DNA from: Neolewinella aurantiaca
GTDB lineage: Bacteria; Bacteroidota; Bacteroidia; Chitinophagales; Saprospiraceae
NCBI RefSeq assembly: GCF_008014675.1
Contig: NZ_VOXD01000005.1
Location: 62,001 to 126,000, forward strand
DNA length: 64,000 bases
Reading direction: 5' to 3'
Positions 45,209-53,363 of this stretch are shown here, one piece after another. The notes under the pieces are model-generated. The model saw nothing but the letters and a program-made list of their open reading frames with translations, was not told the origin of the DNA and ran no database searches. Both the position numbers and the translations under genes were made by a program. Positions within the stretch are counted from its first letter, which is position 1. The number at the start of each line of letters is the position of its first letter.

Positions 45209-46096
45209 TTATTTAGTGTTTGCGGAAGCAGAAGCCGGGTATTTATAAAACCCTTCGCCAGTGGCTACTCCTAACTTTCCTTTGTCGATATAATTTTCTT
45301 TCAGGTAATCAACAACCTGCTGCTTCAGCGGATCACCTGTTTTCTCCGCTGATATCTTGTAGATGTTATAGGCCGTCGTGATTCCAACTACGTCAAGAAT
45401 CCTGAATGGCCCTGCGGGAGCACCGGTTCCCATTACCCACGTTTTGTCGACGGTTTCGATATCCGCTACGCCTCTGACCAGCAGGTCCAGCGCTGCGCCC
45501 AGGAAAGGAACCAGCAACGTGTTGATGATATAGCCGGGTTGTTCCTTGTGGAGAGGCAGAGCGACCATCCCGATAGATTTTGCGAACGCGACCAGTGTAT
45601 CGAACACTTCGGCATCCGTTCCGGGGTGGCCCATGATTTCAGCCGTATTGTGCTTCCAGATTTCGTTGGCGAAGTGAAGCGCAGCGAACTGCGCCGGGCG
45701 GCCCGTTGAGTCAGCAAACTGGCTGGGCAGCATCGTCGATGAGTTCGTAGCGAAGATGGTCTTCGCGGGAGCTACGCCGGCCAATTTCTCGTAAAAACCA
45801 ATCTTGATGGAAGGGTTCTCAGGGATCGATTCGATCAGCAGATCGGCATCAGCGACCGCTGTTGCCAGGTCAGCCGAAAGGCTCAGACGGTCAATGGCGT
45901 CATCTACCTCTTGTTGCGAGGCTTCAAGGTCTGCTTTGAATGCTTCTCCCAATTTCAGGAAGGTGGCTTTCGCCTTCTCCAGCACCTCATCGCTGATGTC
46001 GTAAACCGTAACAGCGTAGCCGTGGAATGCCGTCTGGAACGCAATCTGCGCTCCCAAAACCCCACTGCCCGCTATAGTTACATTCTTGATGTCCAT
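45209..46096 (-). CDS. 3-hydroxyacyl-CoA dehydrogenase family protein
   Basis: The 295-residue protein has a Rossmann start (NVTIAGSGVLGAQIAFQTAF), the FATNSSTMLPSQF motif, the catalytic His region ALHFANEIWKHNTAEIMGH, and a C-terminal dimerisation domain (DKTWVMGTGAPAGPFRILDVVG). It resembles 3-hydroxybutyryl-CoA dehydrogenase, with an unusual HFANEIWKH in place of the common HFFNP, so the substrate may differ. It lies 11 bp after the Ohr gene on the same strand. Confidence 0.88.
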   Translation of the reverse strand: MDIKNVTIAGSGVLGAQIAFQTAFHGYAVTVYDISDEVLEKAKATFLKLGEAFKADLEASQQEVDDAIDRLSLSADLATAVADADLLIESIPENPSIKIGFYEKLAGVAPAKTIFATNSSTMLPSQFADSTGRPAQFAALHFANEIWKHNTAEIMGHPGTDAEVFDTLVAFAKSIGMVALPLHKEQPGYIINTLLVPFLGAALDLLVRGVADIETVDKTWVMGTGAPAGPFRILDVVGITTAYNIYKISAEKTGDPLKQQVVDYLKENYIDKGKLGVATGEGFYKYPASASANTK

Positions 46097-46107
46097 GGAT
46101 TTGGTTC

Positions 46108-46530
46108 TTAGTTGTTGGTTACGGATAATTCCACATCAATATTGCCGCGGGTGGCGTTGGAATAGGGGCATACCTGGTGGGCCTTTTCAACCAACTCCTG
46201 CGCTTGCTCCGTGCTTACACCCGGAACGTTTACGGCCAATACTGCAGCGAGTCCGAATCCGCCGTTGTCGGTTTTACCGATGCTTATTTTAGCATTTACG
46301 CTCGTTTCACCGGTTTCTACCTTGCTCTGTTTGATGACAAGATTGAGGGCACTGTCGAAGCAGGCAGCATAACCCGCTGCGAAGAGCATTTCGGGGTTTG
46401 CGTAGTCATCGTTCGCTCCGCCGAGAGCCTTTGGCATTCTGACTTCGAGGTCCAACACCCCGTTATCGCTTTTTACGTGGCCGTTACGGCCACCGGTTGC
46501 AGTTGCTTCTGCAGTGTACATCGCTTTCAT
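46108..46530 (-). CDS. ohr: Organic hydroperoxide resistance protein, Ohr
   Basis: The 140-residue OsmC-fold protein has the two catalytic cysteines in GYAACFDSAL and AHQVCPYSNAT and the Ohr signatures LFAAGYA and NVPGVS. It reduces organic peroxides using lipoylated or thiol partners. The regulator family that usually controls Ohr (OhrR, MarR type) is encoded 0.8 kb away. It probably heads an operon with the hydroxyacyl-CoA dehydrogenase and nitroreductase genes. Confidence 0.93.
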   Translation of the reverse strand: MKAMYTAEATATGGRNGHVKSDNGVLDLEVRMPKALGGANDDYANPEMLFAAGYAACFDSALNLVIKQSKVETGETSVNAKISIGKTDNGGFGLAAVLAVNVPGVSTEQAQELVEKAHQVCPYSNATRGNIDVELSVTNN

Positions 46531-46595
46531 AATATTGTTGTTTTACTGGTTTGCCACCCGTTGCGGCAGCGTTGATTTGATTATTTAGGGATTGT

Positions 46596-47234
46596 TCAGG
46601 AAGGACGAACCGCTTTTTCGACGGGTGCGTCTCCTGAGACAATTTCGAATGTTTCGTTGTGCATCACGTCATCATCAAGAACTTCGACCAGCGTTCTGGC
46701 AACGTCGGCCCGGGGGATGCTTCCCTGAGAATCCAACTTTTTCCTGAGGGTGATTTTCCCGCTACCGGACTCGTCCGTCAGGCTGCCCGGGCGGACGATA
46801 GTGTAGTTCAGGCCAGTAGCCCGCAGATGCTCATCGGCATTATGCTTTGCCTCCAGGTAATCCTGGAGTTCGTCGCTGGCCGAGGGGTTATCGGCCCCCA
46901 TAGAACTGAGCATCACAAACTTTCGGCCTCCGGCTTTTTTGGTGGCGTCGGCCAGTTTCTTCGCTCCGTCCTGGTCTACGGCTTTTAGCTTCTTACCTTT
47001 CGATCCTGCAGCGAAAATCACTTTATCTGCGTTTTCGACGGCGTGGCTGAGGTCTTCCGTCAAATCTGCGAGAACGGTGTCTACCTGATCTTTCTCGAAC
47101 CGGTCCTTTTGTTCTTGTTTACGGACCATAGCGATGGGGTTATAATTGGCTGAGTCTTTCAGTAACTGAACGATTTGTCTTCCGGTGGTTCCGTTGGCTC
47201 CGGCGATCAGTACATTTTGCTTATCGGCATTCAT
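46596..47234 (-). CDS. NAD(P)-binding SDR-like protein
   Basis: The 212-residue protein starts MNADKQNVLIAGANGTTGRQ, an atypical-SDR dinucleotide motif, followed by VIFAAGSKGKKL, FVMLSSMGADNP and YTIVRPGSLTDE, as in the YwnB/NmrA-like family. These proteins bind NAD(P) and act as sensors or reductases. It sits between the OhrR-like regulator and Ohr and may belong to the same peroxide response. Confidence 0.87.
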   Translation of the reverse strand: MNADKQNVLIAGANGTTGRQIVQLLKDSANYNPIAMVRKQEQKDRFEKDQVDTVLADLTEDLSHAVENADKVIFAAGSKGKKLKAVDQDGAKKLADATKKAGGRKFVMLSSMGADNPSASDELQDYLEAKHNADEHLRATGLNYTIVRPGSLTDESGSGKITLRKKLDSQGSIPRADVARTLVEVLDDDVMHNETFEIVSGDAPVEKAVRPS

Positions 47235-47354
47235 AATTGATGGTTTTAAATTGGTCTCTTAAAAAATGATTCGGCTGAGGAAGCAGTAAGTTTACGGCCT
47301 CCGCCTTCAGACCTATGACCGGCAGCAGTTATGGAATGTTCGTTCTGAAAAGTA

Positions 47355-47813
47355 TCAATTCTCTTTCACCGGCCTGTCTGACAGCACCTTGATCCATTCA
47401 TCGAGCTTTTCTTTGAGTTGGAGTACATCGGCCAATTTTATATTGTCGGCGACCAACCCATCGAGCAACTTTTGGGGGACAGACTGGGCTTCAACCTTCA
47501 ACTGCTTCCCTTTTTCGGTGAGCTGAACGATAACGCTCCTTTCGTCCTCAGCAGACCGACGGCGACTCAGAAGTTCCAACTTTTCCATCCGTTTCAGTAA
47601 GGGAGAGAGCGTATTGGTGTTGAGAATCAACCGGTCAGTTATTTTGCTGACCGCCACCCCATCCTCTTCCCAGAGCACCAATAGCACCAGGTACTGCGGG
47701 TAAGTAAGCCCCAGCTTATCCAGAAAGGGTTTATAGGCTTTCGTGATCAGTCTCGAGGCCGAATAGATCGGAAAACAAACCTGATTTTCCAGCTTTAATT
47801 TTGCATCATCCAT
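47355..47813 (-). CDS. MarR family regulator, OhrR-like
   Basis: The 152-residue winged-helix protein starts with ENQVCFPIYSASRLITKAY. Cys13 in this context matches the peroxide-sensing cysteine of OhrR (family pattern NQLCFALYSASR). The wing and recognition helix follow (LNTNTLSPLLKRMEKLELLSRRRSAEDER). Oxidation of the cysteine should release DNA. It overlaps the upstream doxX-like gene by 8 bp, so both are one transcript, and ohr lies close downstream. Confidence 0.9.
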   Translation of the reverse strand: MDDAKLKLENQVCFPIYSASRLITKAYKPFLDKLGLTYPQYLVLLVLWEEDGVAVSKITDRLILNTNTLSPLLKRMEKLELLSRRRSAEDERSVIVQLTEKGKQLKVEAQSVPQKLLDGLVADNIKLADVLQLKEKLDEWIKVLSDRPVKEN

Positions 47814-48252
47814 GGGTGAGTTGTTTTTCGTTATTGCGTGTCCGCCAGGCCTTCCATGCTCCGGAAGACCACAAAGCCCAAACGATAAGCACGGGTTGAA
47901 AGAACAGACGAATCAAACGGGCCCGGTCTGAATCCAAAGCACCAAAGGCATCCTTCCCGTCCATATACTGCGCTATGTTACCGGGAAATATGAGGACAAA
48001 AAATATCGCCAGAGCCCAACCGAAGTTGACCCTTTGGTTCTTCCAGAGTGCCAGCCCCAGTCCAAGCAGCATTTCTACGATACCAGACAAGATTACCACC
48101 AGGTCTTTACTCAGCGGTACCCAATCGGGTACTTGCGCCTGAAAGTCGACCCGGTTGAACGTCAGATGACTGAAGCCAGCATAGATCATAAATACCGCCA
48201 ACAGGATGCGGAATACGTTTTGAACGATCGTTGTATCGACGTGAGGCTTCAT
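47806..48252 (-). CDS. DoxX family membrane protein
   Basis: The 148-residue protein has four hydrophobic segments (NVFRILLAVFMIYAGFSHL, VVILSGIVEMLLGLGLAL, FGWALAIFFVLIFPG, FFQPVLIVWALW) typical of DoxX/DoxD-like proteins. Several members protect against thiol or oxidative stress. The start is placed at the ATG at 48252, downstream of a palindromic operator candidate; an ATG at 48294 would put the operator inside the gene. It is the first gene of the doxX-ohrR transcript. Confidence 0.83.
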   Translation of the reverse strand: MKPHVDTTIVQNVFRILLAVFMIYAGFSHLTFNRVDFQAQVPDWVPLSKDLVVILSGIVEMLLGLGLALWKNQRVNFGWALAIFFVLIFPGNIAQYMDGKDAFGALDSDRARLIRLFFQPVLIVWALWSSGAWKAWRTRNNEKQLTHG

Positions 48253-48277
48253 AGTAAATTTAAATCGTGCAAGTTTA

Positions 48278-48291
48278 TATCGTGAACGATA
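48278..48291. promoter_or_regulatory. Putative operator of the doxX-ohrR operon
   Basis: TATCGTGAACGATA is a perfect 6-2-6 dyad, 25 bp upstream of the doxX start codon, with a second half-like site (ATCGTGCAAG) at 48264. A position at the promoter and this size fit binding by a MarR-family dimer such as the OhrR-like protein of this operon. Confidence 0.5.
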
Positions 48292-48430
48292 CAAATAGTC
48301 AGAAGGTTCAGAAAATGATGGTTTTTATCTCCGATGCTGATGGCCAACCCGATAGACAATAATCCAAGAATTGAGGAATTTGGCAACTATCCTCTCATAT
48401 CGTCCAACAATCTTCCCAAAACCGCTCTTT

Positions 48431-48446
48431 GCACCCGCGTTCCCGC
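48431..48446 (+). repeat. 16-bp repeat, diverged copy (3 mismatches)
   Basis: GCACCCGCGTTCCCGC, preceded by CTCTTT, lies 60 bp upstream of acs and in its direction. Confidence 0.45.
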
Positions 48447-48506
48447 AAAAAAATCAAAGACAAACCCTACATTGGTACCCGCAATTAAAGTTTAAAGATC
48501 CAAATC

Positions 48507-50411
48507 ATGCTACCTACCCAAATCAGCTCTTTTGAGCATTACCAGTCAGAATACGCCCGCTCAGTCGAAAACCCCGAGGGCTTCTGGGCCGGAGAGGCGG
48601 AAACCTTCACCTGGCATAAAAAGTGGGACAACACCCTGACCTGGAACTTCGAAGGCCCTGAGGTGAAGTGGTTTGAAGGAGGCAAGTTGAACATCACCGA
48701 AAACTGCCTCGACCGGCACCTCGCGGAACGCGGCGACCAAACCGCCATCCTTTTCGAGCCCAACGAGGCTGGTGACCCGGCACGTCACTTCACTTACCGG
48801 CAGCTTCACTCCCACGTTTGTAAAGTGGCCAATGCCCTGCGCGAACTCGGCATCAACAAAGGAGACCGGGTCTGTTTTTATATGCCGATGGTGCCGGAGC
48901 TGGCTTTCTCGGTACTGGCCTGCGCCCGCATCGGCGCCATCCATTCCGTCGTCTTCGCCGGCTTCAGCGCCCAGGCGCTGGCGGACCGGGTGAACGACGC
49001 CGATTGCAAAATGATTATCTGCTCGGACTTCAATAAACGCGGTAGCAAAAACATTGCGGTTAAAGAGGTCGTCGACGAAGCGATGGCCATTGGCTGCCCC
49101 TCCGTCGAGACCGTTATGGTGCACAGAAATACTGGCGAAGACATCGGTTGGGACGAGAGCTACGACGTCTGGTACCACGAAAAAGTAGATGGTCAACCCG
49201 AGCAGTGCGAAGCCGAAGTGATGGACGCCGAAGACGTTCTTTTCATCCTCTATACTTCCGGATCGACGGGCAAGCCCAAGGGGGTTGTCCATACCTGCGG
49301 AGGCTACATGGTGTACGCTGCGTACAGCTTCCTCAACGTATTTCAGTACAAACCGGGAGACGTGTACTGGTGTACGGCCGATATCGGCTGGATCACCGGA
49401 CACAGTTATATTCTGTACGGTCCGTTGTTGTGCGGCGCGACAACGATGATGTTTGAGGGCGTGCCGACCTACCCCGACGCCGGCCGGTTTTGGGAAATTT
49501 GTGCAAAGCACAAGGTGAACCAGTTTTACACCGCTCCAACCGCCATCAGAGCCCTGATGGCCAAAGGAGATCACTTCGTGGAGGGCCACGACCTGAGCAG
49601 CCTCAAGGTGATCGGATCGGTCGGGGAGCCCATTAATCTGGAGGCCTGGGAATGGTATAAAGAACACGTTGGCAAAGGCGAAGTCCCTATTGTGGACACC
49701 TGGTGGCAAACGGAAACCGGTGGAATCATGATTACCGGCGTTGGTGGCCACAGCCCCCAGAAAGCAACTTTTGCCGGGTATCCGTTGCCGGGCATTCAAC
49801 CGTGCCTAGTCGATAAAAACACCCTGAAAGTAGAGACAGAAAATCCCGCTGCGGGCCTCCTTGCGGTCAAGTTTCCGTGGCCGGGCATTCTGCGTACGAC
49901 CTGGGGCGACCACGTGCGCTGCAAGAACACCTATTTCAGCACCGTTCCGGGTATGTACTTTACCGGCGACGGAGCGCGGCGCGACGAGAATGGCATGTAC
50001 CGGATCGTCGGCCGGGTCGACGACGTCATCAACGTGTCCGGTCACCGGATGGGGACTGCGGAGGTGGAAAATGCGATCGACGAGCATCCGCAAGTAGTGG
50101 AATCGGCCGTCGTTGGTTACCCGCACGACATCAAGGGGCAGGGCATTTACGCATACATCATTCTGGGCCCGGAGGCAGGTGCAAACGATGCTTTGAGAGC
50201 AGAGATCGTGGCGACGGTTCGCCAGGAGATCGGCCCCATCGCGAAGCCCGACAAGATCCAATTCGTCTCCGAACTGCCCAAAACCCGGTCGGGTAAAATC
50301 ATGAGGAGGGTTCTGCGCAAGATCGCCGCCGGCGAAGGAGATTCTTTGGGGGATGTGTCTACCTTATTGAACCCTGAAGCCGTCCGGACTATTATTGAAG
50401 GTAGAGTTTAG
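48507..50411 (+). CDS. acs: Acetyl-CoA synthetase
   Basis: The 634-residue protein is of full length and has the ANL motifs: LYTSGSTGKPKGVVHT for the phosphate loop, VDTWWQTETGG, GRVDDVINVSGHRMGTAEVE for the hinge region, and PKTRSGKIMRR near the end with the lysine that is acetylated in regulated Acs proteins. It makes acetyl-CoA from acetate, ATP and CoA. The nearby DUF4212/symporter pair would supply acetate. Confidence 0.97.
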   Translation: MLPTQISSFEHYQSEYARSVENPEGFWAGEAETFTWHKKWDNTLTWNFEGPEVKWFEGGKLNITENCLDRHLAERGDQTAILFEPNEAGDPARHFTYRQLHSHVCKVANALRELGINKGDRVCFYMPMVPELAFSVLACARIGAIHSVVFAGFSAQALADRVNDADCKMIICSDFNKRGSKNIAVKEVVDEAMAIGCPSVETVMVHRNTGEDIGWDESYDVWYHEKVDGQPEQCEAEVMDAEDVLFILYTSGSTGKPKGVVHTCGGYMVYAAYSFLNVFQYKPGDVYWCTADIGWITGHSYILYGPLLCGATTMMFEGVPTYPDAGRFWEICAKHKVNQFYTAPTAIRALMAKGDHFVEGHDLSSLKVIGSVGEPINLEAWEWYKEHVGKGEVPIVDTWWQTETGGIMITGVGGHSPQKATFAGYPLPGIQPCLVDKNTLKVETENPAAGLLAVKFPWPGILRTTWGDHVRCKNTYFSTVPGMYFTGDGARRDENGMYRIVGRVDDVINVSGHRMGTAEVENAIDEHPQVVESAVVGYPHDIKGQGIYAYIILGPEAGANDALRAEIVATVRQEIGPIAKPDKIQFVSELPKTRSGKIMRRVLRKIAAGEGDSLGDVSTLLNPEAVRTIIEGRV

Positions 50412-50603
50412 AGGTACCGAGACGGTCCCCGTTCACCGACCCCGTTGCGCAACCGGTATCTTCTGTAAACGTTGCTGCTTTGCCTGCATTCTTACCTCCC
50501 GGAGAAAGCACAACTACCCTGAACGAGGGTTCAGGAGCTGTGCTCTGCTGAGTCCGCGCAGCAGAATACACGGTAAAGGGGTTTTGCTTCAAAACAAGAT
50601 ACT

Positions 50604-50999
50604 ATGCTGAAAGTAAGCCTTCCCGTCGGAGACGACCTTCTTGAAATCCACCACAACATGTGGAATGGCAAGGATCAGGTATTCTGGAACGGAGAATCGG
50701 TAAGTCGTAAGAACCGCTTTTTTGGCAGCACGCATGTTTTTCGGGTAGCCAACAGCATTACTGGTCGGGAAGACGTGTTCCGGGTGAGGGTCGGGATGGG
50801 ATTCAACGGTACAACTTACAGCGTGAAGCGCAACGAGCGCGTTTTGCTGGGAACATGGCGGGACCAACTCACCCACGACTCCCGCCGGCAGATGCCAACC
50901 GATGACAGCCTGGACCTCAACAATCCCCCACCCCGCCACCGTCCTGATCCAGAGCCGGCTCAGCGCCGAAACTGGTCTGATGAAGACCTGATTGTTTGA
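50604..50999 (+). CDS. Hypothetical protein
   Basis: The 131-residue protein starts MLKVSLPVGDDLLEIHHNMW and looks like a beta-rich domain of about 85 residues (QVFWNGESVSRK, FRVRVGMGFNGTTYSV), followed by a proline- and charge-rich disordered tail (NNPPPRHRPDPEPAQRRN). It has no signal peptide or membrane helix. I do not recognise the family. The frame ends just before an exact copy of the 16-bp repeat. Confidence 0.6.
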   Translation: MLKVSLPVGDDLLEIHHNMWNGKDQVFWNGESVSRKNRFFGSTHVFRVANSITGREDVFRVRVGMGFNGTTYSVKRNERVLLGTWRDQLTHDSRRQMPTDDSLDLNNPPPRHRPDPEPAQRRNWSDEDLIV

Positions 51000-51033
51000 G
51001 TTGTTCGGCAAGCAATGCCCATCAACCGTCCTG

Positions 51034-51049
51034 GCACCTGCGGCCGCGC
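51034..51049 (+). repeat. 16-bp NotI-palindrome repeat, exact copy 9
   Basis: GCACCTGCGGCCGCGC lies 35 bp after the hypothetical gene and 174 bp upstream of aroC, in its direction. Confidence 0.9.
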
Positions 51050-51143
51050 CCGTTAGCTACTTCAGGCTATCATAGATTGTTTTGCCACCGTAAATTCCCG
51101 GCAATCCCGGGCTGGAAACTTCTTTTACCGCACCCTGCTGCGT

Positions 51144-51151
51144 TAACTTTG
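51144..51151 (+). promoter_or_regulatory. Putative -7 box of aroC
   Basis: TAACTTTG fits TAnnTTTG, 72 bp before the aroC start codon. A -33 TTG is not evident. Confidence 0.45.
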
Positions 51152-51222
51152 CCGCCCTCAAATATATTTACGTTTCCCCTGGTGACCGTAATTCAACGAC
51201 GCACCAACTCCCAAACTTACTC

Positions 51223-52305
51223 ATGGCAGGCAGTTCTCACGGCAAACTCTTCCGCATCTCTACTTTCGGCGAAAGCCACGGCGTCGGCCTTGGCGTCGTC
51301 ATCGATGGTTGCCCGGCCGGGCTTGATTTCGATCTCGATTTTATTCAGTCCGAGCTGGCCCGCCGCAAACCCGGCCAGAGCCGTATTGTTACCCAGCGCA
51401 AAGAAGAAGACGGAGTTAAGGTGCTTTCCGGTGTATTCGAAGGCAAAACCACCGGTACGCCCATCGGCATGGTAATCATGAATAAAGATCAGCGGAGTAA
51501 AGATTACGGTCATATTTTCGATAAGTTCCGTCCCAGCCACGCAGACTATACCTTCCACGCCAAGTACGGTGCCCGCGATTACCGCGGCGGCGGGCGCTCC
51601 AGCGCCCGCGAAACCGCGGCGCGTGTAGCCGCCGGCGCTGTAGCCCAACTGCTCCTGCGGCATTACGGCATCAGCATCAAAAGCTACGTTTCTCAGGTAG
51701 GCAGCATCGTGCTCGACAAATCATACAAAGACCTTGATCTCAGCCAGATCGAAGCCAACGACGTTCGCTGTCCGGACGCAGAGATGGCTGCAGTAATGGA
51801 ACAGGAAATCCTGACGGTACGTAAAGCGGGCGACACCATCGGTGGTGTTATCACCTGCGTCGCCACCGGCGTACCCGCAGGTTGGGGAGAACCCGTTTTC
51901 GATAAACTTCACGCCGACCTGGGCAAGGCGATGCTCAGCATCAACGCATGCAAAGGCTTCGAATACGGCTCCGGCTTCGCCGGCGTGACCATGCGCGGCA
52001 GTGAACACAACGACGAGTTTTACACTGAAGAAGACGGAACGGTCCGGACCCGCACCAACCGTAGTGGCGGCATCCAGGGAGGCATCTCCAACGGTGAAGA
52101 CATTTACTTCCGGACGGCCTTTAAATCAGTCGCTACCATTATCCAAGACCAGGCTTCGGTCAACGAAGCGGGCGAAGATGTAACCGTTACGGGTAAGGGC
52201 CGACACGACCCCTGTGTACTGCCCCGGGCCGTAGCCATTGTGGACAATATGGCGGCCCTCGTTCTCGCTGATCATTGCCTGCGGGCGCGGGCGAACCGGT
52301 TGTAA
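51223..52305 (+). CDS. aroC: Chorismate synthase
   Basis: The 360-residue protein starts [20 protein letters not shown] and carries the three family signatures: [16 protein letters not shown], the [24 protein letters not shown] motif and [12 protein letters not shown]. It converts EPSP to chorismate with reduced FMN as the last shared step of aromatic amino acid synthesis. The length is standard. It stands alone, without other aro genes. Confidence 0.97.
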   Translation: MAGSSHGKLFRISTFGESHGVGLGVVIDGCPAGLDFDLDFIQSELARRKPGQSRIVTQRKEEDGVKVLSGVFEGKTTGTPIGMVIMNKDQRSKDYGHIFDKFRPSHADYTFHAKYGARDYRGGGRSSARETAARVAAGAVAQLLLRHYGISIKSYVSQVGSIVLDKSYKDLDLSQIEANDVRCPDAEMAAVMEQEILTVRKAGDTIGGVITCVATGVPAGWGEPVFDKLHADLGKAMLSINACKGFEYGSGFAGVTMRGSEHNDEFYTEEDGTVRTRTNRSGGIQGGISNGEDIYFRTAFKSVATIIQDQASVNEAGEDVTVTGKGRHDPCVLPRAVAIVDNMAALVLADHCLRARANRL

Positions 52306-52371
52306 AAAGGAGAGACTAAAGGCTGTTTTGCTTCCGGGCTTACAGCCTGAAGGCTTCCGAACAGCGCGTTA

Positions 52372-52421
52372 TATAGTTGCCTCGGCCACCCGGGTATTTT
52401 TTGGCGGCTGAGGTAACTATA
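52372..52421 (-). terminator. Hairpin at the end of the rfbD-like gene
   Basis: ATAGTTGCCTCGGCC and GGCTGAGGTAACTAT pair with two wobble positions around a loop containing a T run. It covers the last codons and serves convergent aroC and the reductase gene. Confidence 0.5.
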
Positions 52422-53262
52422 GCTTCCCGATACATTCTTTCAGTGCCTCCCGCCAGTTGCGGGGCACACCGACTACATTGCTGATTTTTCCGGTATCCAG
52501 TACACTGTAACTCGGTCGCTTCGCCGGTGTGGGGTACTGTTCCGTTCTGATCGGCTTCAGGGCACATTCCGTTCCTGACATCTCGAAAATGGCGTGGGCA
52601 AAATCATACCAAGAGCATACTCCGCTATTAGCGAAGTTGTACACGCCGGGTTCAGCCTTCGCTTCCACGAGCGCCAGGGCGGCGGCAGCCAGGTCTGCAG
52701 CGTACGTAGGGCTACCCACCTGATCCGCTACAATCGATAACTGATCCCGCTCTCCGCCAAGACGCAGCATTGTGCGGACAAAGTTCTGGCCGTATTCGGC
52801 GTACACCCAGCTGGTGCGAAGTACGAAAGCATCAGGATGATGCTTCATTACCGCATTTTCGCCTTCAAGCTTGGTCTTTGCGTAGACGCTGGTTCCCATC
52901 GTACTGTCGTCTTCTCTCAGCGGACGGTTGTAGTTGTCGGCGTAGACGTAATCTGTACTGAAATGGACGAAGCCGATGCCGGCATCGTAGCAGGCAGCGG
53001 CCAGGCGCTTGGCGCCTTCTACGTTTACGAGGCTACACTTTTCGGGCTCCGCCTCCGCTCGGTCTACGGCGGTATAGGCCGCGGCGTTAAAACAGATGTC
53101 CGGTTTGGCTTCCGCGAAAGCGGCCCTGAGGTCCGCAGGCTTCGTTATGTCTAACGACGAGCGGTTGTACGCGAAGATGCGTACGCCTTCGAGCGCGCGT
53201 GCGGCACCAATTAGTTTTTGGCCCAACTGGCCGCCTGCTCCGCAGATCATTATTCTTTTCAT
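52417..53262 (-). CDS. rfbD: dTDP-4-dehydrorhamnose reductase
   Basis: The 281-residue SDR starts MKRIMICGAGGQLGQKL. It has CFNAAAYTAVDRAEAEPEKC, HFSTDYVYADNYNRPLRE and the catalytic TSVYAKTKLEGE (Tyr-x3-Lys), with SWVYAEYGQNFVRTML as in RmlD. It reduces dTDP-4-keto-rhamnose to dTDP-rhamnose for cell-surface polysaccharides. The other rhamnose genes are not in the window. I prefer the ATG at 53262 to the one at 53277. Confidence 0.92.
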   Translation of the reverse strand: MKRIMICGAGGQLGQKLIGAARALEGVRIFAYNRSSLDITKPADLRAAFAEAKPDICFNAAAYTAVDRAEAEPEKCSLVNVEGAKRLAAACYDAGIGFVHFSTDYVYADNYNRPLREDDSTMGTSVYAKTKLEGENAVMKHHPDAFVLRTSWVYAEYGQNFVRTMLRLGGERDQLSIVADQVGSPTYAADLAAAALALVEAKAEPGVYNFANSGVCSWYDFAHAIFEMSGTECALKPIRTEQYPTPAKRPSYSVLDTGKISNVVGVPRNWREALKECIGKL

Positions 53263-53363
53263 GGGATTGGTTGACATGATGGCGTTGCCATCACAGAGCT
53301 AAGATTCAGCGTGTACGCAGAACCCTTCGTAACGTCAGATGCTTTAAGTGGCGATCTGGTGGC

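Noticed and set aside
50392-50592. 66-codon frame on the minus strand after acs
   Set aside because: It overlaps the acs end, lacks a domain and has poor codon use.
51030-51049. Sigma-54 promoter suggested by TGGCAC in the repeat copy before aroC
   Set aside because: The -12 GC element is not at the right distance, and other copies lack the TGG.
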